Below, in pieces: positions 53,171 to 64,000 of a stretch of DNA of 64,000 nt. Both the position numbers and the translations under genes were made by a program. The first letter of the stretch is position 1; each line of letters begins with the position of its first letter. The notes beneath the pieces were generated by a model that saw only the letters and a list, made by a program, of their open reading frames with translations, had not been told where the DNA came from and did no database searches. Source of the DNA: Globodera rostochiensis (taxonomy: Eukaryota; Nematoda; Chromadorea; Rhabditida; Heteroderidae); assembly GCA_018350325.1 (NCBI GenBank), contig JAEVLN010000012.1, forward strand, positions 2,501,991 through 2,565,990, given 5' to 3'.

Positions 53171-55303
53171 TCACAATTCGGTCTTCGGTAGGATAGAATA
53201 GCGCTTATCCTTAAAGTGAAAACAAACTTTAGTGTGAATTTTTTTTTTACTTCTATAAATATTCGTTCATTTTGGTAAACCGTCGATCAAATTAAAATTC
53301 GGGATAGGACGGATATAAATTTTTTTGTAAAAACAATTCAAAATTGATTTGGCAGTTACTTTTACTGATAGATTTTCTCGACAAGCGAGCTTTAATTTGC
53401 ACAAAAAACAAACAAAATGGAAAAACCAACCGAAGGTTTAAGCTCTTTGAAAATGGACGGCACGGGCGTGGTGTCAACTTTTGGCATCGCTGCAGGGGCT
53501 CGTGCATCTCCGGCGCCGTTCCCAGCCAAAGCTTCACCAAATTCGGCGTCGAGCTGCTCTAATGCCTTCTTCTGCAGTTCCGCAATTTTCTCGTCCAAAG
53601 TTTCGTGGAACTTTTTGTGCAATTCTCCGGAGTGCATATCCATAACAAACTGAACAGAAAAATAAATCAAAATCAAAAAGAATCGACAGAAAACCTCCCG
53701 CAATTTCCCGGGCACATGCAAATCGCTCATATTTTCAAATAAAAACATGCTAAAATTGGATTTTGAGGCTTAGTTGTTCGTTCTCCCTGTTTACTGTTGG
53801 AAAGAGTCAATGGCCAGGACAGGCAAATCCCGAGACGTCTTCCCCATGTGCTTCAACGGATGCGCAAATTTGAACCCATCGGCCAAAAGGGCATTGACCG
53901 CAGTTTTTTGATCGAACAACTCGCGAGCAACCTGTAAAATTAATAAATTTTTTGTTCATCGGGTTGGATTGGGCTTAGCGACCGTTTCAATGAACTTATT
54001 GTGGATTTCTTTGTCATTTGGATCTCTGAACAGGATCAAGAACGGAATGCCCTCCTCTGTCAATTCTTCAACATTCTCAAACGTCACTTCTCTGACCAGA
54101 GGAACGCATTTGTCAGTCAGCCAATTTTTCATAAATTCATAGTCAGCAAAACTCCCGGTAAACTGAAAAGCGGACAACTTGATTAAACGTACTTTGATAT
54201 AAATACTTCCATAAAATAAAAATGAGCATTCATTAACCTTCTGTTCTTCGTGTGTGGTTGGGTCCCTAAACGACATCATGTTCTCCTTAATGGCGCTCAG
54301 AGCCGCATCTAGACCAACCCAAAAGGCACAGTCGTCACGCAAAAGCGCCGCCACTTTCTTAACAAAAAAAAAATAACAATAAGTCATAAACACACACCTG
54401 GAAGTTCTGATAATCCACACAATCTCGGCAATGGAAATAGGCAATGACGTTCCGTTTGTCCGTGTTAAGCGCCCCGTTGAGATACTCCACCGATGGAAAC
54501 TCGTTGATGCTGACCTCGAGCTGTTTCAAAACGAACTCGGTCAACGCCTCCACCGATCGCGTACTTCTAAAAATTCTGATTAGAACCGTCCAGAGATACA
54601 ATGTTTAATCTCACCTGTACTCATTTTTGATCAATTCCCCGTTTATAAAAACCTAAAAATGATAAATGAAAAACAAAGTGTCCATTAATCTTTGCGAATG
54701 CCTTCATCGTAGGGTATTTGTTGACAAAGTATTTGTCGGCAACGTCCGCTTGTTTCACGGAATCAACTAAGGCCCAGACAACGCTGCTAAACAAAAATAT
54801 TAAGTGGAAAATCATAAAAGGATTCTATGGCACTTAAATTATTAAAATAGTATTCAATTCTAAAATTCGTCCGCTTAATAGATGTTAGTTATTTGCACAT
54901 CTCCCCCCAGTTCTGTGTGCAACAATGGTACAACCTGTTTGGATTATTGTCGTGCCATTTTATTGCTGCTTCTAAAATATGAAAGAATATTTATAGAATG
55001 CGTTAAAAAGAGTTACCCTCAAAAACTGGCTTCAATTTTCTGCTAAAGGGGCACCAGTCAGCACAAAATGCGACAAAAACCACCTTAAGTCGTTCAGTAT
55101 TGACGGGTAATAGTCAAAACATTCACCTGGGCGCTCCTCAGCACAATGTCCAAGTTTTGCATATTCAATTCAGTCACTCCAATTTTGTTGTGTAAAATGA
55201 CAGGCTGCTGCTGTCCGGCATCCTGAGAAGCCAATTGGAAATTGCAATGTAAGTAAATTAAGGCCAATAATATTCCAAGCCGATGTCTGTTAAAATTCCT
55301 CAT
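53171..55303 (-). CDS. ERP44: ERp44 homologue (thioredoxin-family ER/Golgi quality-control chaperone) ending in KTEL
   Basis: ERp44 retrieves client proteins (for example oxidoreductin-1 and secreted oligomers) from the early Golgi to the ER. The start at 55303 gives a signal peptide (MRNFNRHRLGILLALIYLHC). Domain a carries ADWCPFSRKLKPVF, with the single reactive Cys in place of CxxC, as in the human CRFS. Then KYFVNKYPTMKAF, a cis-proline loop, the b domain (NVIAYFHCRDCVDYQNF; LRDDCAFWVGL) and KCVPLVREVTFENVEELTEE with GIPFLILFRD (54030-54110). Then LPVLAIDSFQHMFLFENMSD and VPGKLREFVMDMHSGELHKK. The last exon, 53171-53209, follows ttcactttaag and reads DKRYSILPKTEL with the stop, corresponding to human SEYRYTLLRDRDEL. 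It ends in KTEL rather than RDEL. Complete. Confidence 0.94.
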
Positions 55304-55941
55304 TCTGATGTGAATTTTTCTGTAATAAAAAGTTTTTAAAGATGAAATTGAAATTTAATATGCGATAAATTAATTCTCTTTTGGCAACTAAAATTAAAGG
55401 AATGGAACAAAAAGCTAATCAAATAAAACAAATCAATGCTATATTCGCTTACTATACATACAATCTACAATTATGTTATTCTTAATTGAACCCCGATCAT
55501 AGAAAGAAAGTATTAAACAATTGACACAGAAACTCATTTGTCAGTCAAATGCAATTAGAAGGGCTAAATGACGAATTAAAAAAGAATTACACATTGTAAC
55601 AGCCAAATGACAAATGGAATTTGGAGACCGCGACAGCCAAACTGACAGAGACACCCCTCCCGGTAAGGCCCCCTCCCCCTATCACTCTCACGTTCACAAA
55701 CCTTTCTTTACGTTCGCCTTCCGTGCACAATGTGCTCTCATTTTCAATTTCAACGGAACGGGCAGATTAATTTGAGTTCATGTCATAATGCCAAGAATTA
55801 CATACAATTCCGGTTCCGGATGGCAGAGCCTGATTTCTTCTGTCGTTCGGTTACACGTCGGCAACAAATAACCCTTTATTACAAAAAACGCCCATTTTAG
55901 ATGGTTCTTGTTTTAGATTAAATTTAATTTCAGTGCAACAA
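55304..55941. other. Divergent promoter region, ERp44 and DHX37
   Basis: About 640 bases, AT-rich near ERp44. The last bases before DHX37 (aatttaatttcag) form a good acceptor 9 bases before the start codon, a candidate spliced-leader site. Nothing coding. Confidence 0.6.
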
Positions 55942-58900
55942 ATGTCAGATCCAGGTCCGGATCACAGAATTAACAGGAAAAAGTTGGAGAACATCGAACG
56001 TCTCCAGCGCAAGAATGAAGCAAAAATATCAAAGAATAAAGCCAAAAAACTTGCGCAACTTTCAGCACGGAAGAGAATAAAGCAAACGGTATATTTCATA
56101 AAAAAACAAATAAAATTTAAGTCTTAAGAGGGAGTCACTGTTCGAAATGTTGCAACAATACCAGCTTGATAACGGTAGCATGAATTTGTTAACGTCCATT
56201 GCAGGCAATAAAAAAGAAAATTGCAATCAAAAGTTAGTTTAGACTTTTATTCGGTACCTTTCGTTAAAATTTAGACAAAAATCGGAAGTCGTGCGAAAGT
56301 TGAGGTGCGTTTCGGATGGACCGTCAAAAAACGGCGATTTGAAACAGAAACAGCGCAATCACATCGAAACTGACAGCAGTTCATGCGAAGAAGATTTGCC
56401 TGAGACGAATGAGCAACAACCGAATCGGACTGAAAAGTGCATTAAATTGCAACCGGTGCCAAAAACAGTCAATGAATCTGAGATTTATTTGCTTCCCGCA
56501 TATGAAGCGCAAAAATCTGACCAACCAGCTGAGAAAAATCGTATGTCAATAATTAATTCATTGCTTTTTATTTGGTGATATTTTTACAATTAGCAGTGCA
56601 AAATGCGTCAACAAAAATGGTAAAACAATTCGAAAGGAAAACGAAATTCTCCGACGACACTCTTTCACGCATCAAAGGACGCCAAATTGTTGTTCAACGA
56701 ACGGAAAGCATTGAAAGTAAAAGGCAAAAATTGCCAATTAATGCTGAGGAACAGCCGATTGTTGAAGCGATCAATGAGAATCCGGTGGTTATTATTTGTG
56801 GCGAGACCGGTTCCGGGAAAACCACGCAAATACCCCAATTTTTGTATGAGGCCGGTTACACTTCCAACGGACATTTGATCGGAGTAACCGAACCAAGACG
56901 AATCGCGGCGATTAGCATGGCTTCACGGGTTGGCTATGAGTTACACGACTCCAAAGTGGCATCATATCAGGTCGTTGAACAATTTGGCGTTCATTACACT
57001 CGAAAACCCAATTTAGATCAGATACGAGGGGAATCAAAGTAAAGAGACGAGAATATTGTTTATGACTGATGGAGTTCTTTTGAAAGAGCTGCAAGTCGAT
57101 TTTACGCTTTCGCGTTACTCCGTTATCGTCATTGATGAGGCTCACGAACGTTCCATTTACAGCGATGTGTTAATCGGACTTCTGTCAAGGATTTGCGTTG
57201 TCAGAATGAAACGTGGTTACCCGCTGAAACTAATAATCATGTCAGCAACGCTTAGACTTCAGGACTTTCTTCGGCAGAGGTCTTTTACTGTAATTTTTAT
57301 ATTTTTTGAAATTTTCTATTTAGATTGTTTTCCAATATCCAACCAAAGGTTATCAATGTAGAAGCTCGTCAGTTTCCCGTCACAATTTATTTTGAACGGC
57401 GCACTCCGAACAATTATTTGGAAGCAGTTTTTAAAAAGGTGTGCAAAATACACGAGGAGTACCCCGCTGGTGGCATTCTTGTATTCGTGACGGGCCAGCG
57501 TGAAGTGGATCATTTGGTTAAACTGCTGGGAAGCAAATACCGTCGAACACCGTCATCATCCGTGAAAAAAAGGCAACCGAAAAAGCATTGCCGGGACCAT
57601 GAAGAACACGACAACAAAATAGAGGAGGCGGAGGAGCAAATGGTGTTTGACAATGACGAGTTTGGCACTTGTGACATGGACGACGGGAATGATGAGCAGA
57701 ATGATGGCATTCTTGGAGCTATGCATCCTTTTAACACTGAACAGCCGTCGACGAGCTCATTGTTCGATAAGTGCCCACCGTTACTGCCAATTCCACTCTA
57801 TTCTCTTCTGCCAGTTCACTTGCAACAGCGAGTTTTTCGAGAAACGCCTGAAGATGGCTCCCGGTTTGCCATATTATTTGGTTCGAATTTTAGATAATTG
57901 GAACGTACTTTTCAGGATTTGTGTAATTTCGACCAATGTTGCGGAAACTTCACTGACAATTCCAAATGTACGTTATGTGATAGATTGTGGGAAGGAAAAG
58001 AGACGAGAATACGATCCGGTAACGGGCGTTTCCCGGTTTGTCGTTGATTGGTGTTCGAAGGCGTCGGCCGATCAAAGAACGGGTCGTGCCGGGCGCGTTC
58101 AGTCCGGATACGCATTCAGGTGGGCAAAATCAACCGATGGAACCGTATCATCAACTTAGGCTGTATTCTTCTGCAGTTTACGAGGATATGCGCGACTATT
58201 CTGCTCCTGAAATTCTGAATAAACCAATCGATCAATTGATTCTGATGTTGAAAGCAATGAACTTCACGAAAATGGACAATTTCCCTTTTCCGACCCCTCC
58301 TAAATTGGATCAAATCAAGTCGGCCGAACTGAGACTGACTCAATTAGGCGCATTGAAGGCTCAACAAAATGTTGGATAAATTTTCGGTTTATTTTAATTC
58401 GCTCTTTTTTTCAGGGCCTTCTCAACATTACACCGCTTGGTCAGTCACTTGCACAGCTTCCTCTCGCGCCAGCATTTGCGAAGGTCGTGGTCAGTTCAGT
58501 TCGGGATGGACTTCTGCCGTATTCCGTCACTTTGGTTTCGGCACTTTCCGTGCGGGAACCGTTGGTGTCCATTCTGAGCTTAAAGGAGGAAGGGGGGACG
58601 GATGAAACGCGAAAGAGCGTGTCTGAAATGGTCAAGCAGAGGAGACTTTGGTGTGCGATTGGAGAAGCCCGACTCTTTGGGGATCTCACCGTTATTCTAA
58701 ACATTGTTGGTGCTGCTGACTACGCCAGAGAAGTGAGTTGCAAGTGGGAAGGGACAAATGCAGTTCAGGGTAAAAAAAAGTTAAAACGGAATGTTGGATC
58801 GGCTTATCTTGCAGAATGAAAGCGCAGTGAAAGCACTTGGTCTTCGGTCTAAGGCGTTGAAAGAGATCAACAAACAGAGGAATCAGTTGGCGCTTATTTT

Positions 58901-59422
58901 GAACAGAGCCGAGTCTGTTAAGGAAAAGCTACCCACTGAATTCAGAATGGATCCGCCCTCGCAAGAACAGCTCAGAAAATTGAGGTCAGCACATCCGGCC
59001 AAGCCGTATTCAAAATCCTCGCGCCTTTGAATATAAGCTTGTGCGGTTGTCATTGGCATATTTACGGAATAATATAATTTAGGCACATAATGGTTAAGTG
59101 CCTCCCCGACAAATTAGCAAAGAAAGACAGCTCGCCGGATGCCCCGAAGGGCGCGTATAAAACACAACAATTGAAGGTGGGTACTCAACTCACTTAACAG
59201 CTCTGTTCATTTAAAAGTTCTGGTTGAGATTCTGTCATGTTCCGGTTAAATTAATCGCTTTAGGATTATGTGTTCATTGATGAGAATTCAGTACTTTACA
59301 TGGAACAGCCTGATTATGTGCTCTACCAAGAAATCGTTCAATTGGAGAACAAGAAATGTCTAAAACATCTCTCATTTGTTGAGCCCGAGTGGATTCCTAA
59401 TTTTGTTAATTTCTCTTCATAA
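55942..59422 (+). CDS. DHX37: DHX37/Dhr1 DEAH-box RNA helicase for small-subunit ribosome biogenesis
   Basis: Dhr1/DHX37 dissociates U3 snoRNA from pre-40S particles. The start at 55942 ([20 protein letters not shown]) opens a basic N-terminus. Helicase motifs: I GETGSGKT (56805-56825), Ia [15 protein letters not shown], a 46-base intron (56971-57016) joining SYQ to IRYEGN, DEAH as [20 protein letters not shown] (57128-57190), SAT as [13 protein letters not shown], then [13 protein letters not shown], an acidic insert (57600-57730), [33 protein letters not shown] (58060-58100) and [17 protein letters not shown]. The ratchet/OB part continues to [20 protein letters not shown] and YQEIVQ, and then [13 protein letters not shown] with the stop at 59422. 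The human protein runs on for roughly 130-150 residues after EVQWIP, so the C-terminus looks short here. The next gene starts 145 bases downstream on the same strand. Confidence 0.92.
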
Positions 59423-59566
59423 TTTATTAATTGTTGTCAGTTTTTATTGCGTAAAAAGAGTAACTTTGCTCTTTTAATTTATCTTATTTTTTTTCTTCGG
59501 TATTTACCCTAACTTTTCGTTCTCCGTCCTTTCATTTGTCTCAGACTTTACAAATTTAGTGCTGAA

Positions 59567-60388
59567 ATGAATAGAGCAGCGACGTCCGGAGTGGCAGTTT
59601 GGTGTCGTTTTATGATTCGTCATGCAAAAAGTTGCCGTTTTTCGACTTCTCCGATACACTCCGTCCGGCAGAGAAACGGCACAGGAAGACGTGAAACGGA
59701 CTTCCTGCAACCGACGAGCAAAATTGCTTCGCCGGCGGCCGCGTGTGTGATTAAAAATTATTTTGTTACGTTTGGTTTCGTCGAACAATCCGATGTCGGG
59801 AAGGCCGTTCAGGTGGTTGAGGTATCTTATTCATTTGTTTGCTGATTGTTGAATAGGCCGTCCAAAATTGAGGAAGTTTTTGTATTCTCCGAAAAGCTTT
59901 AAAAGACTTAAATTCAATCTTTTTTGATTTGTGGATGACAAACAATTCCGATTCTCAATTAAAATGCAACGACGCTTGGGTTTGCACAATCCAGCAATGT
60001 TAAGTTTCAAACTTTCCGATAATTTTAAGTATCATCTGAATGGTGACATAAAAGCCCGTCTCATTTTTACGCTGGCGGAATTGCGGGAAGTGTACGAGCT
60101 GGTAAAGCAAAAACAAATTGCCTTAATGGAGGGACGAGAAGCTTTTTCGCCAATTGAGAAGTTTGTTGAGCAAACAAAGTTGAGCATCTGGTTGGACACG
60201 GAATGCGGTTGGAGTTTCTACAAATTATCCTAATTGTAAAATAAACTTTAGGGTTGCGCGTGCTGAGGATAAGCCATTCAACGCCTTTTTATAGGAATCT
60301 TAGACCATTGGTTATTCCAATCTACAATCTGAAGGAATTTGTGAACGAACTGGAAAATGTGTTGATGAGCGAGCAACTACAGGATTAG
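59567..60388 (+). CDS. Unrecognised protein with likely mitochondrial presequence
   Basis: I do not recognise this family. The first exon (59567-59826) opens MNRAATSGVAVWCRFMIRHA, followed by KSCRFSTSPIHSVRQRNGTG: Arg/Ser-rich without acidic residues, as in a mitochondrial targeting sequence. It continues with CVIKNYFVTFGFVEQSDVGK. A second exon (about 59931-60180) has KMQRRLGLHNPAMLSFKLSD, HLNGDIKARLIFTLAELREV and a helix ending KQKQIALMEGREAF. The last exon (60290-60388) gives RPLVIPIYNLKEFVNELENV and ends at 60388. Beta-strand stretches followed by amphipathic helices recur. The joins between exons are uncertain: no clean GT-AG pair keeps frame at 59826. It lies 145 bases downstream of DHX37 and may be co-transcribed with it. 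Confidence 0.5.
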
Positions 60389-61385
60389 AAGATAAAGTTG
60401 GGCACCGACAAAACTCAATTTTGTTAAATGTTTATTTACGGTATTGTTCATTTTACTCGAGATTTCAGACAAAAAAAAAAGTCAGCAAACCGGAGGTATA
60501 CGTTATATTCGAATGTAATTGTCCTATATCAATAAAATCTTTTCACAATACCTAAATAATTTTGAGCAGATTGTGTTTGGATTAGCTATGGGGGGGGGGG
60601 AATATGGATCCCCCAGTCCGAAATAGAATTTACCCCAACAAAGGGAAATCGCAATTTATTTAGCTCCCAAGTTTTCTGCAATTTTGAACCGAAATTCTTA
60701 GATGTTTAGCATTAAAACTGGCAAGGCTTTCGAATGATATCGAAAATGTTTGATTTGGTTAGATTTGAAAGAAGTTATAACGAAGTGCCATTTTTCGTTA
60801 TAGTCGTTGGATTTTTCGAGAATCTCTATCGACAAAATTTTGGCTCGACCGTGATTATTCTTCTGATGCTTCAAAGTCGACGGGACGGGCCTGGCCCGCT
60901 TCGAGAATTGAACCCATGGTGACTCCGCGAAAACATTTCAAATATAAAAAAACAGATCGCCATAGAAAAAAAATTCCCGTTACCGAAGTAAAAATGATAG
61001 AAGCCGATCAGCCGGATTAAGTTTACCAAACGAGTCTATTGTCGTTGCATTTCGCTTTTTTTTTATGGAAGTTTTTAGTTTCTTCATATCCGACATACAT
61101 ACTAAAGACCGGAATTTTGAAAAACCCCGGATCAGGATTTTGGAAATGATCAGGATTTACCAGGATCAAAATCCTGGTTTCCTGGTCCTGGTGCTTTGAC
61201 GAAAATACCAGGATTTTGGATCAGGTCCTGGAAACCTGTCCGGACATATCTGATTTAATTTTTAATGATAGAGATAGTTTATAAATTGACGTATTAGGGG
61301 TCTGTTATCTATTTATATTTTCATAACGAGCCATAAAATTGAGGAAAAGTGCATAATTCGCAAAGGGATACCAACAGCGTAGGAG
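60389..61385. other. Intergenic region with CCAGGAT-type repeats
   Basis: About 1 kb. At 61128-61245 the words ccaggatttt and aaaatcctgg recur in both orientations, including a perfect palindrome with 7-base arms (61160-61177). A short G-run lies at 60591-60600. Nothing coding is seen; the frame at 60734-60922 has no domain. Confidence 0.6.
61128..61245. repeat. CCAGGAT/ATCCTGG palindromic cluster
   Basis: At least six copies of caggat, aggatt or its complement within 118 bases, arranged as nested inverted repeats. A comparable but sparser cluster is at 24435-24500 inside UBXN4 intron sequence (ggttttccaggtg, ccctggtccaggattg). It may be a foldback element or a decayed tandem repeat. Confidence 0.6.
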
Positions 61386-62661
61386 ATGCCATCGTCCAGC
61401 GGGTCGGAGAAGGGCATTGAACGCAATGGCGTTCGTGGCGGAGGAGAAGTTAAAAGGGGAGGTGAAGAAATTGCCAGCAAGACACTTATGTGCGTTTTAT
61501 CGTTTTCAGTTTTGCCGCTTAATAGGCTGGGAATGGGGCTGAGGGCATTCAGAGTTTACCAGACCGGTGATTATGCCACCAAAATTTTCCCGCCCTCTCG
61601 ATTTTTATAAATACATGCTTTTTTCAGGATTCAATCGAAACGCTTCTATTTGGACATCAAACAAAATGATCGCGGACGCTTCGTTAAATTGGCTGAGGTT
61701 GGTTGGAATTCTCCAACTATATTATGTTGAACGCGCGAAACATTCTTTAATGAAATTCTCGTCATTTGATCTGCCTTAGGTTGCCATGAATGGGCGGAAG
61801 AATCGTTTGTTTATGTCGATGCGAATGTGCAAGAACGTCAAAGAATTGCTGGAGAAATTTGAAGACCACGTTCCAAATCTGGGTAAAACTCCTTTTCTTT
61901 TGTTGTTGTTTTTTTTTTGCTGAAATTTATTGAGATTTTAGAGGAAGCAAATGGGAAATCGGACAATGCGACCATTCATTCCGAGTCGGTCGTCACCGAA
62001 AGACGTCGATATTACATCGATCTGCGCGAAAATAGACGTGGAGCTTTTTTGCGAATCACTCAAGTTGAGTCGCACTCCGGAATCCGCAACTCAGTGGCTT
62101 TGCCGTTTGAGGGCCTTGGCCAGTTGCACGATGCTTTGGACGAAATACTGGAAGAGTTTGGTGAAGGATATCTCGGTTAGCACTTTATTTTTTTGATCAA
62201 TTTAAAAGAATATCTTGGCTTTTAGAGGAAGATTCCGATCTTCCCGAGTCTCAGACGTTCCGCACTGATGGGAAGAGCTTCTTTTTTGATCCAGGCCATA
62301 ACGCTCGCGGAGACTTTTTGAAAATTACTGAGGTTAATTTGCAAAGAATTTTAGTTTATAAACTGCTTTTTAGCTGAAGCCATCCGTCGGAGTCCGTAAC
62401 ACCATTGCCATCTCGATCAGGGCGATTCCACAGTTCACCCAAATTATGTCGAAGCTCTACGATGACTTTCAGACACTCAGAGCTGGTGAAGATGTGAACG
62501 TGACCAGCTTGGTTAAGAAGGAGTCGTCGAAAGAAGACCAACTGCAGATTGACGGGGTTGGCGTTACCTCGAGCTCTTCGACTTTGACGGCTTCACCGCC
62601 TAAGAAAGAAGCTGTGGATGGCGATCAGAAGAGTGAGAAGGCGGCTGACGAGAAGACCTGA
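61386..62661 (+). CDS. plp-1: Pur-alpha homologue (single-stranded nucleic-acid-binding protein)
   Basis: Pur proteins bind purine-rich single-stranded DNA and RNA; C. elegans PLP-1 acts in endoderm and germline regulation. The start at 61386 gives a Gly/Glu-rich N-terminus ([15 protein letters not shown]). Three PUR repeats follow. Repeat 1: [20 protein letters not shown] and LAE, then [20 protein letters not shown] (61625-61870). Repeat 2: [20 protein letters not shown] and [20 protein letters not shown] (62005-62160). Repeat 3: [20 protein letters not shown] and [20 protein letters not shown] (62270-62440). The basic KxNxRGxF surface is present in all three. The tail is Ser/Lys-rich and ends at 62661. 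Five introns, all GT-AG, keep frame. Complete. Confidence 0.95.
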
Positions 62662-63157
62662 AGAGGGAAGAAGGGCAGAGAGTTCACTGGAGGTCAAGAA
62701 AAGAAGGAAGGAAAAACCCCCCATCCGATTCAGCAAGCCCTTTGGACAGATCCCAACCAAAAATTTAGTGAGGAAATTTGTATGTTGAAAATTGGTACTC
62801 ATTGCGGGTTTGGTTTAATTGCGGTTTGTTTAAAGTTTTATTACATTTATTTTTATAAAAAATAATTCCAAGTTGGGACCTGTTTATTACGGAATTGCCG
62901 AATTCCATCACACTCATTCACAAAATTGTCCATTTGTTAGCGGCATTTATGATTTCGATGTTATGACATTGCTTTTGATGGTATTCACCAAAGATCATTT
63001 GTCTACACCGCAATTTCCTATGTTTCAGCAATTCCAGTGTTCTCTAATTGATGTTGAACAAAATTATTCATTTTTTTTTATTTGAATTGGTTATAAAGCC
63101 ATCACATATAATCCAAATATTATGTACAATCGATGTTAAATTTCTGCAGTACACTAG
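62662..63157. other. Intergenic region upstream of the MYST gene
   Basis: AT-rich, about 500 bases between two plus-strand genes. A short frame at 62873-63085 has no recognisable domain. tttctgcag at 63142-63150 is a possible spliced-leader acceptor 8 bases before the MYST start. Confidence 0.5.
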
Positions 63158-63999
63158 ATGGTTTGCGAGCCAAATGACGTCGAGCTTAAGGAGGACGGCA
63201 GCGAGTCCGAAAGCTGTTCGTCAATTGTGCAGGTGTACAACAGCGGCAGTTGCGGCAGTAAAAAATGGACCACAGAGGCGTTGTACGAAAGCTGTCGGAT
63301 GAAAGTGCGATTGTTGTCTGGCATTATGAGTGAGTACCTATTTAACCGGTTCGACTATACTAGTATGTTCTATGACGTACTAGTATTTGAAGTTGAAACA
63401 AATATTTGTTTTGGATTCGTAAAACTATATTTATTTTAGTGGATGCTGAAATCATATCGAAGCGAAAAGAGCTGGACGGCACTTATAGATTTTACGTTCA
63501 CTATGTGGATTGCAACCGACGTTTGGACGAGTGGATAACTGAAGATCGGATCGATTTGATGACCGTTCGAATACCGCAACGAGTAAAAAAGTCGGCCTCA
63601 CAGCAATCATTTGCTTCGTCGGTGGACCAATCATTTGATCAAACTTTTGTGATCAGCGACGCACAAAAGTTCTGAGTTTTTATTAGAAATTTTTAAAACC
63701 AATGCTTTAAGTTCACGCAGTTCCACGCCCGAAAGAACGCTCGAAATGTTTCGAACACCCGCACGATCATTTGTAGGGAGTCGGAAAAGGAAGCATTTGG
63801 GGCACACGATTGAATATGTCGGCGCCAATTCGACCTCTTCCGATTACCCAAAGCCCGCCAACACCAACAACAACGGCCTGGTCCATTCCACAACACCGAC
63901 TGGTATTAGCAAACTTTCCATTCAATTTATTTTCTTTTACAACCAACTGAAGTTCCCAGTTTACGAGGCTCAATGTCGAAGGTCTGCTTTTATAAATGT
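63158..63999 (+). CDS. mys-1: MYST-family histone acetyltransferase, Tip60 (KAT5/MYS-1) type, 5' part only
   Basis: The start at 63158 gives [20 protein letters not shown]. The first exon ends at 63329 and joins in frame to 63440, giving [20 protein letters not shown] and [20 protein letters not shown], the chromo-barrel (Tudor-knot) domain. HYVDxNRRLDEW is closest to Tip60 and MOF; DLM after EDRI favours Tip60. The next exon (from about 63719) gives a Ser/Thr-rich linker with [14 protein letters not shown], as in the Tip60 linker. The zinc finger and acetyltransferase domain must lie beyond the right edge. A short further exon (from about 63961, [10 protein letters not shown]) may be present. 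Confidence 0.82.
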
Positions 64000-64000
64000 A

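Noticed and set aside
60875..60925. tRNA-like T-arm word (gggttcaattctcg on the minus strand)
   Set aside because: The flanks do not form acceptor, D or anticodon stems.

Overview
This is a nuclear segment of an intron-rich animal genome, most likely a nematode. I read 18 protein-coding genes by joining exons across short GT-AG introns (often 35-60 bases). Signs of a nematode are the compact layout, same-strand neighbours 130-150 bases apart as in operons, pyrimidine-rich AG sites just before several start codons (candidate spliced-leader acceptors), a FEM-1 homologue and an EGL-4-type cGMP kinase. The many long G-runs and the exon-rich genes would fit a plant-parasitic (tylenchid) nematode, but this is a guess from style and not proved here. 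No rRNA, tRNA, CRISPR array or intact transposon was seen.

Layout. 1-2437: a BPI/LBP-family lipid-binding protein (minus, running off the left edge) with a 46-base tandem repeat in an intron. 3401-6874: FEM-1 (minus). 8210-11526: cytosolic cysteinyl-tRNA synthetase (plus), tail to tail with cytosolic isoleucyl-tRNA synthetase (11786-16499, minus). 16877-18995: methionine aminopeptidase 2 (minus). 19127-22805: a haspin-family kinase gene (minus) whose N-terminal half is built from a duplicated part of WASP. 23483-25958: UBXN4/erasin (minus). 26579-26827: a small DMAC1-like membrane protein (plus). 26976-29676: DDX41 (plus). 30225-37399: cGMP-dependent protein kinase (minus) with a 3.7 kb first intron. 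38399-41460: CCM2 (minus). 43868-46200: the full-length WASP parent gene (plus). 46698-47571: NAA50 (minus). 47977-50272: ECSIT (plus). 51253-52836: SGF29 (minus). 53171-55303: ERp44 (minus). 55942-59422: DHX37 (plus). 59567-60388: an unrecognised, probably mitochondrial protein (plus). 61386-62661: Pur-alpha (plus). 63158 to the right edge: the start of a Tip60-type MYST acetyltransferase (plus).

Most genes are ordinary conserved housekeeping or signalling genes. CARS, IARS and MetAP2 form a small translation-related cluster. The most unusual object is the WASP-haspin chimera: the parent WASP gene lies about 23 kb away in opposite orientation, the two copies share near-identical introns, and every exon junction I could place from the start codon to the kinase P-loop keeps the reading frame. 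The stretch from 33.5 to 43.8 kb is dominated by non-coding DNA with long G-runs on the plus strand.

Limits: exon borders were placed by eye from splice consensus and from remembered protein families. Gene ends are well supported where a conserved terminus is named; internal exon lists may miss small exons.
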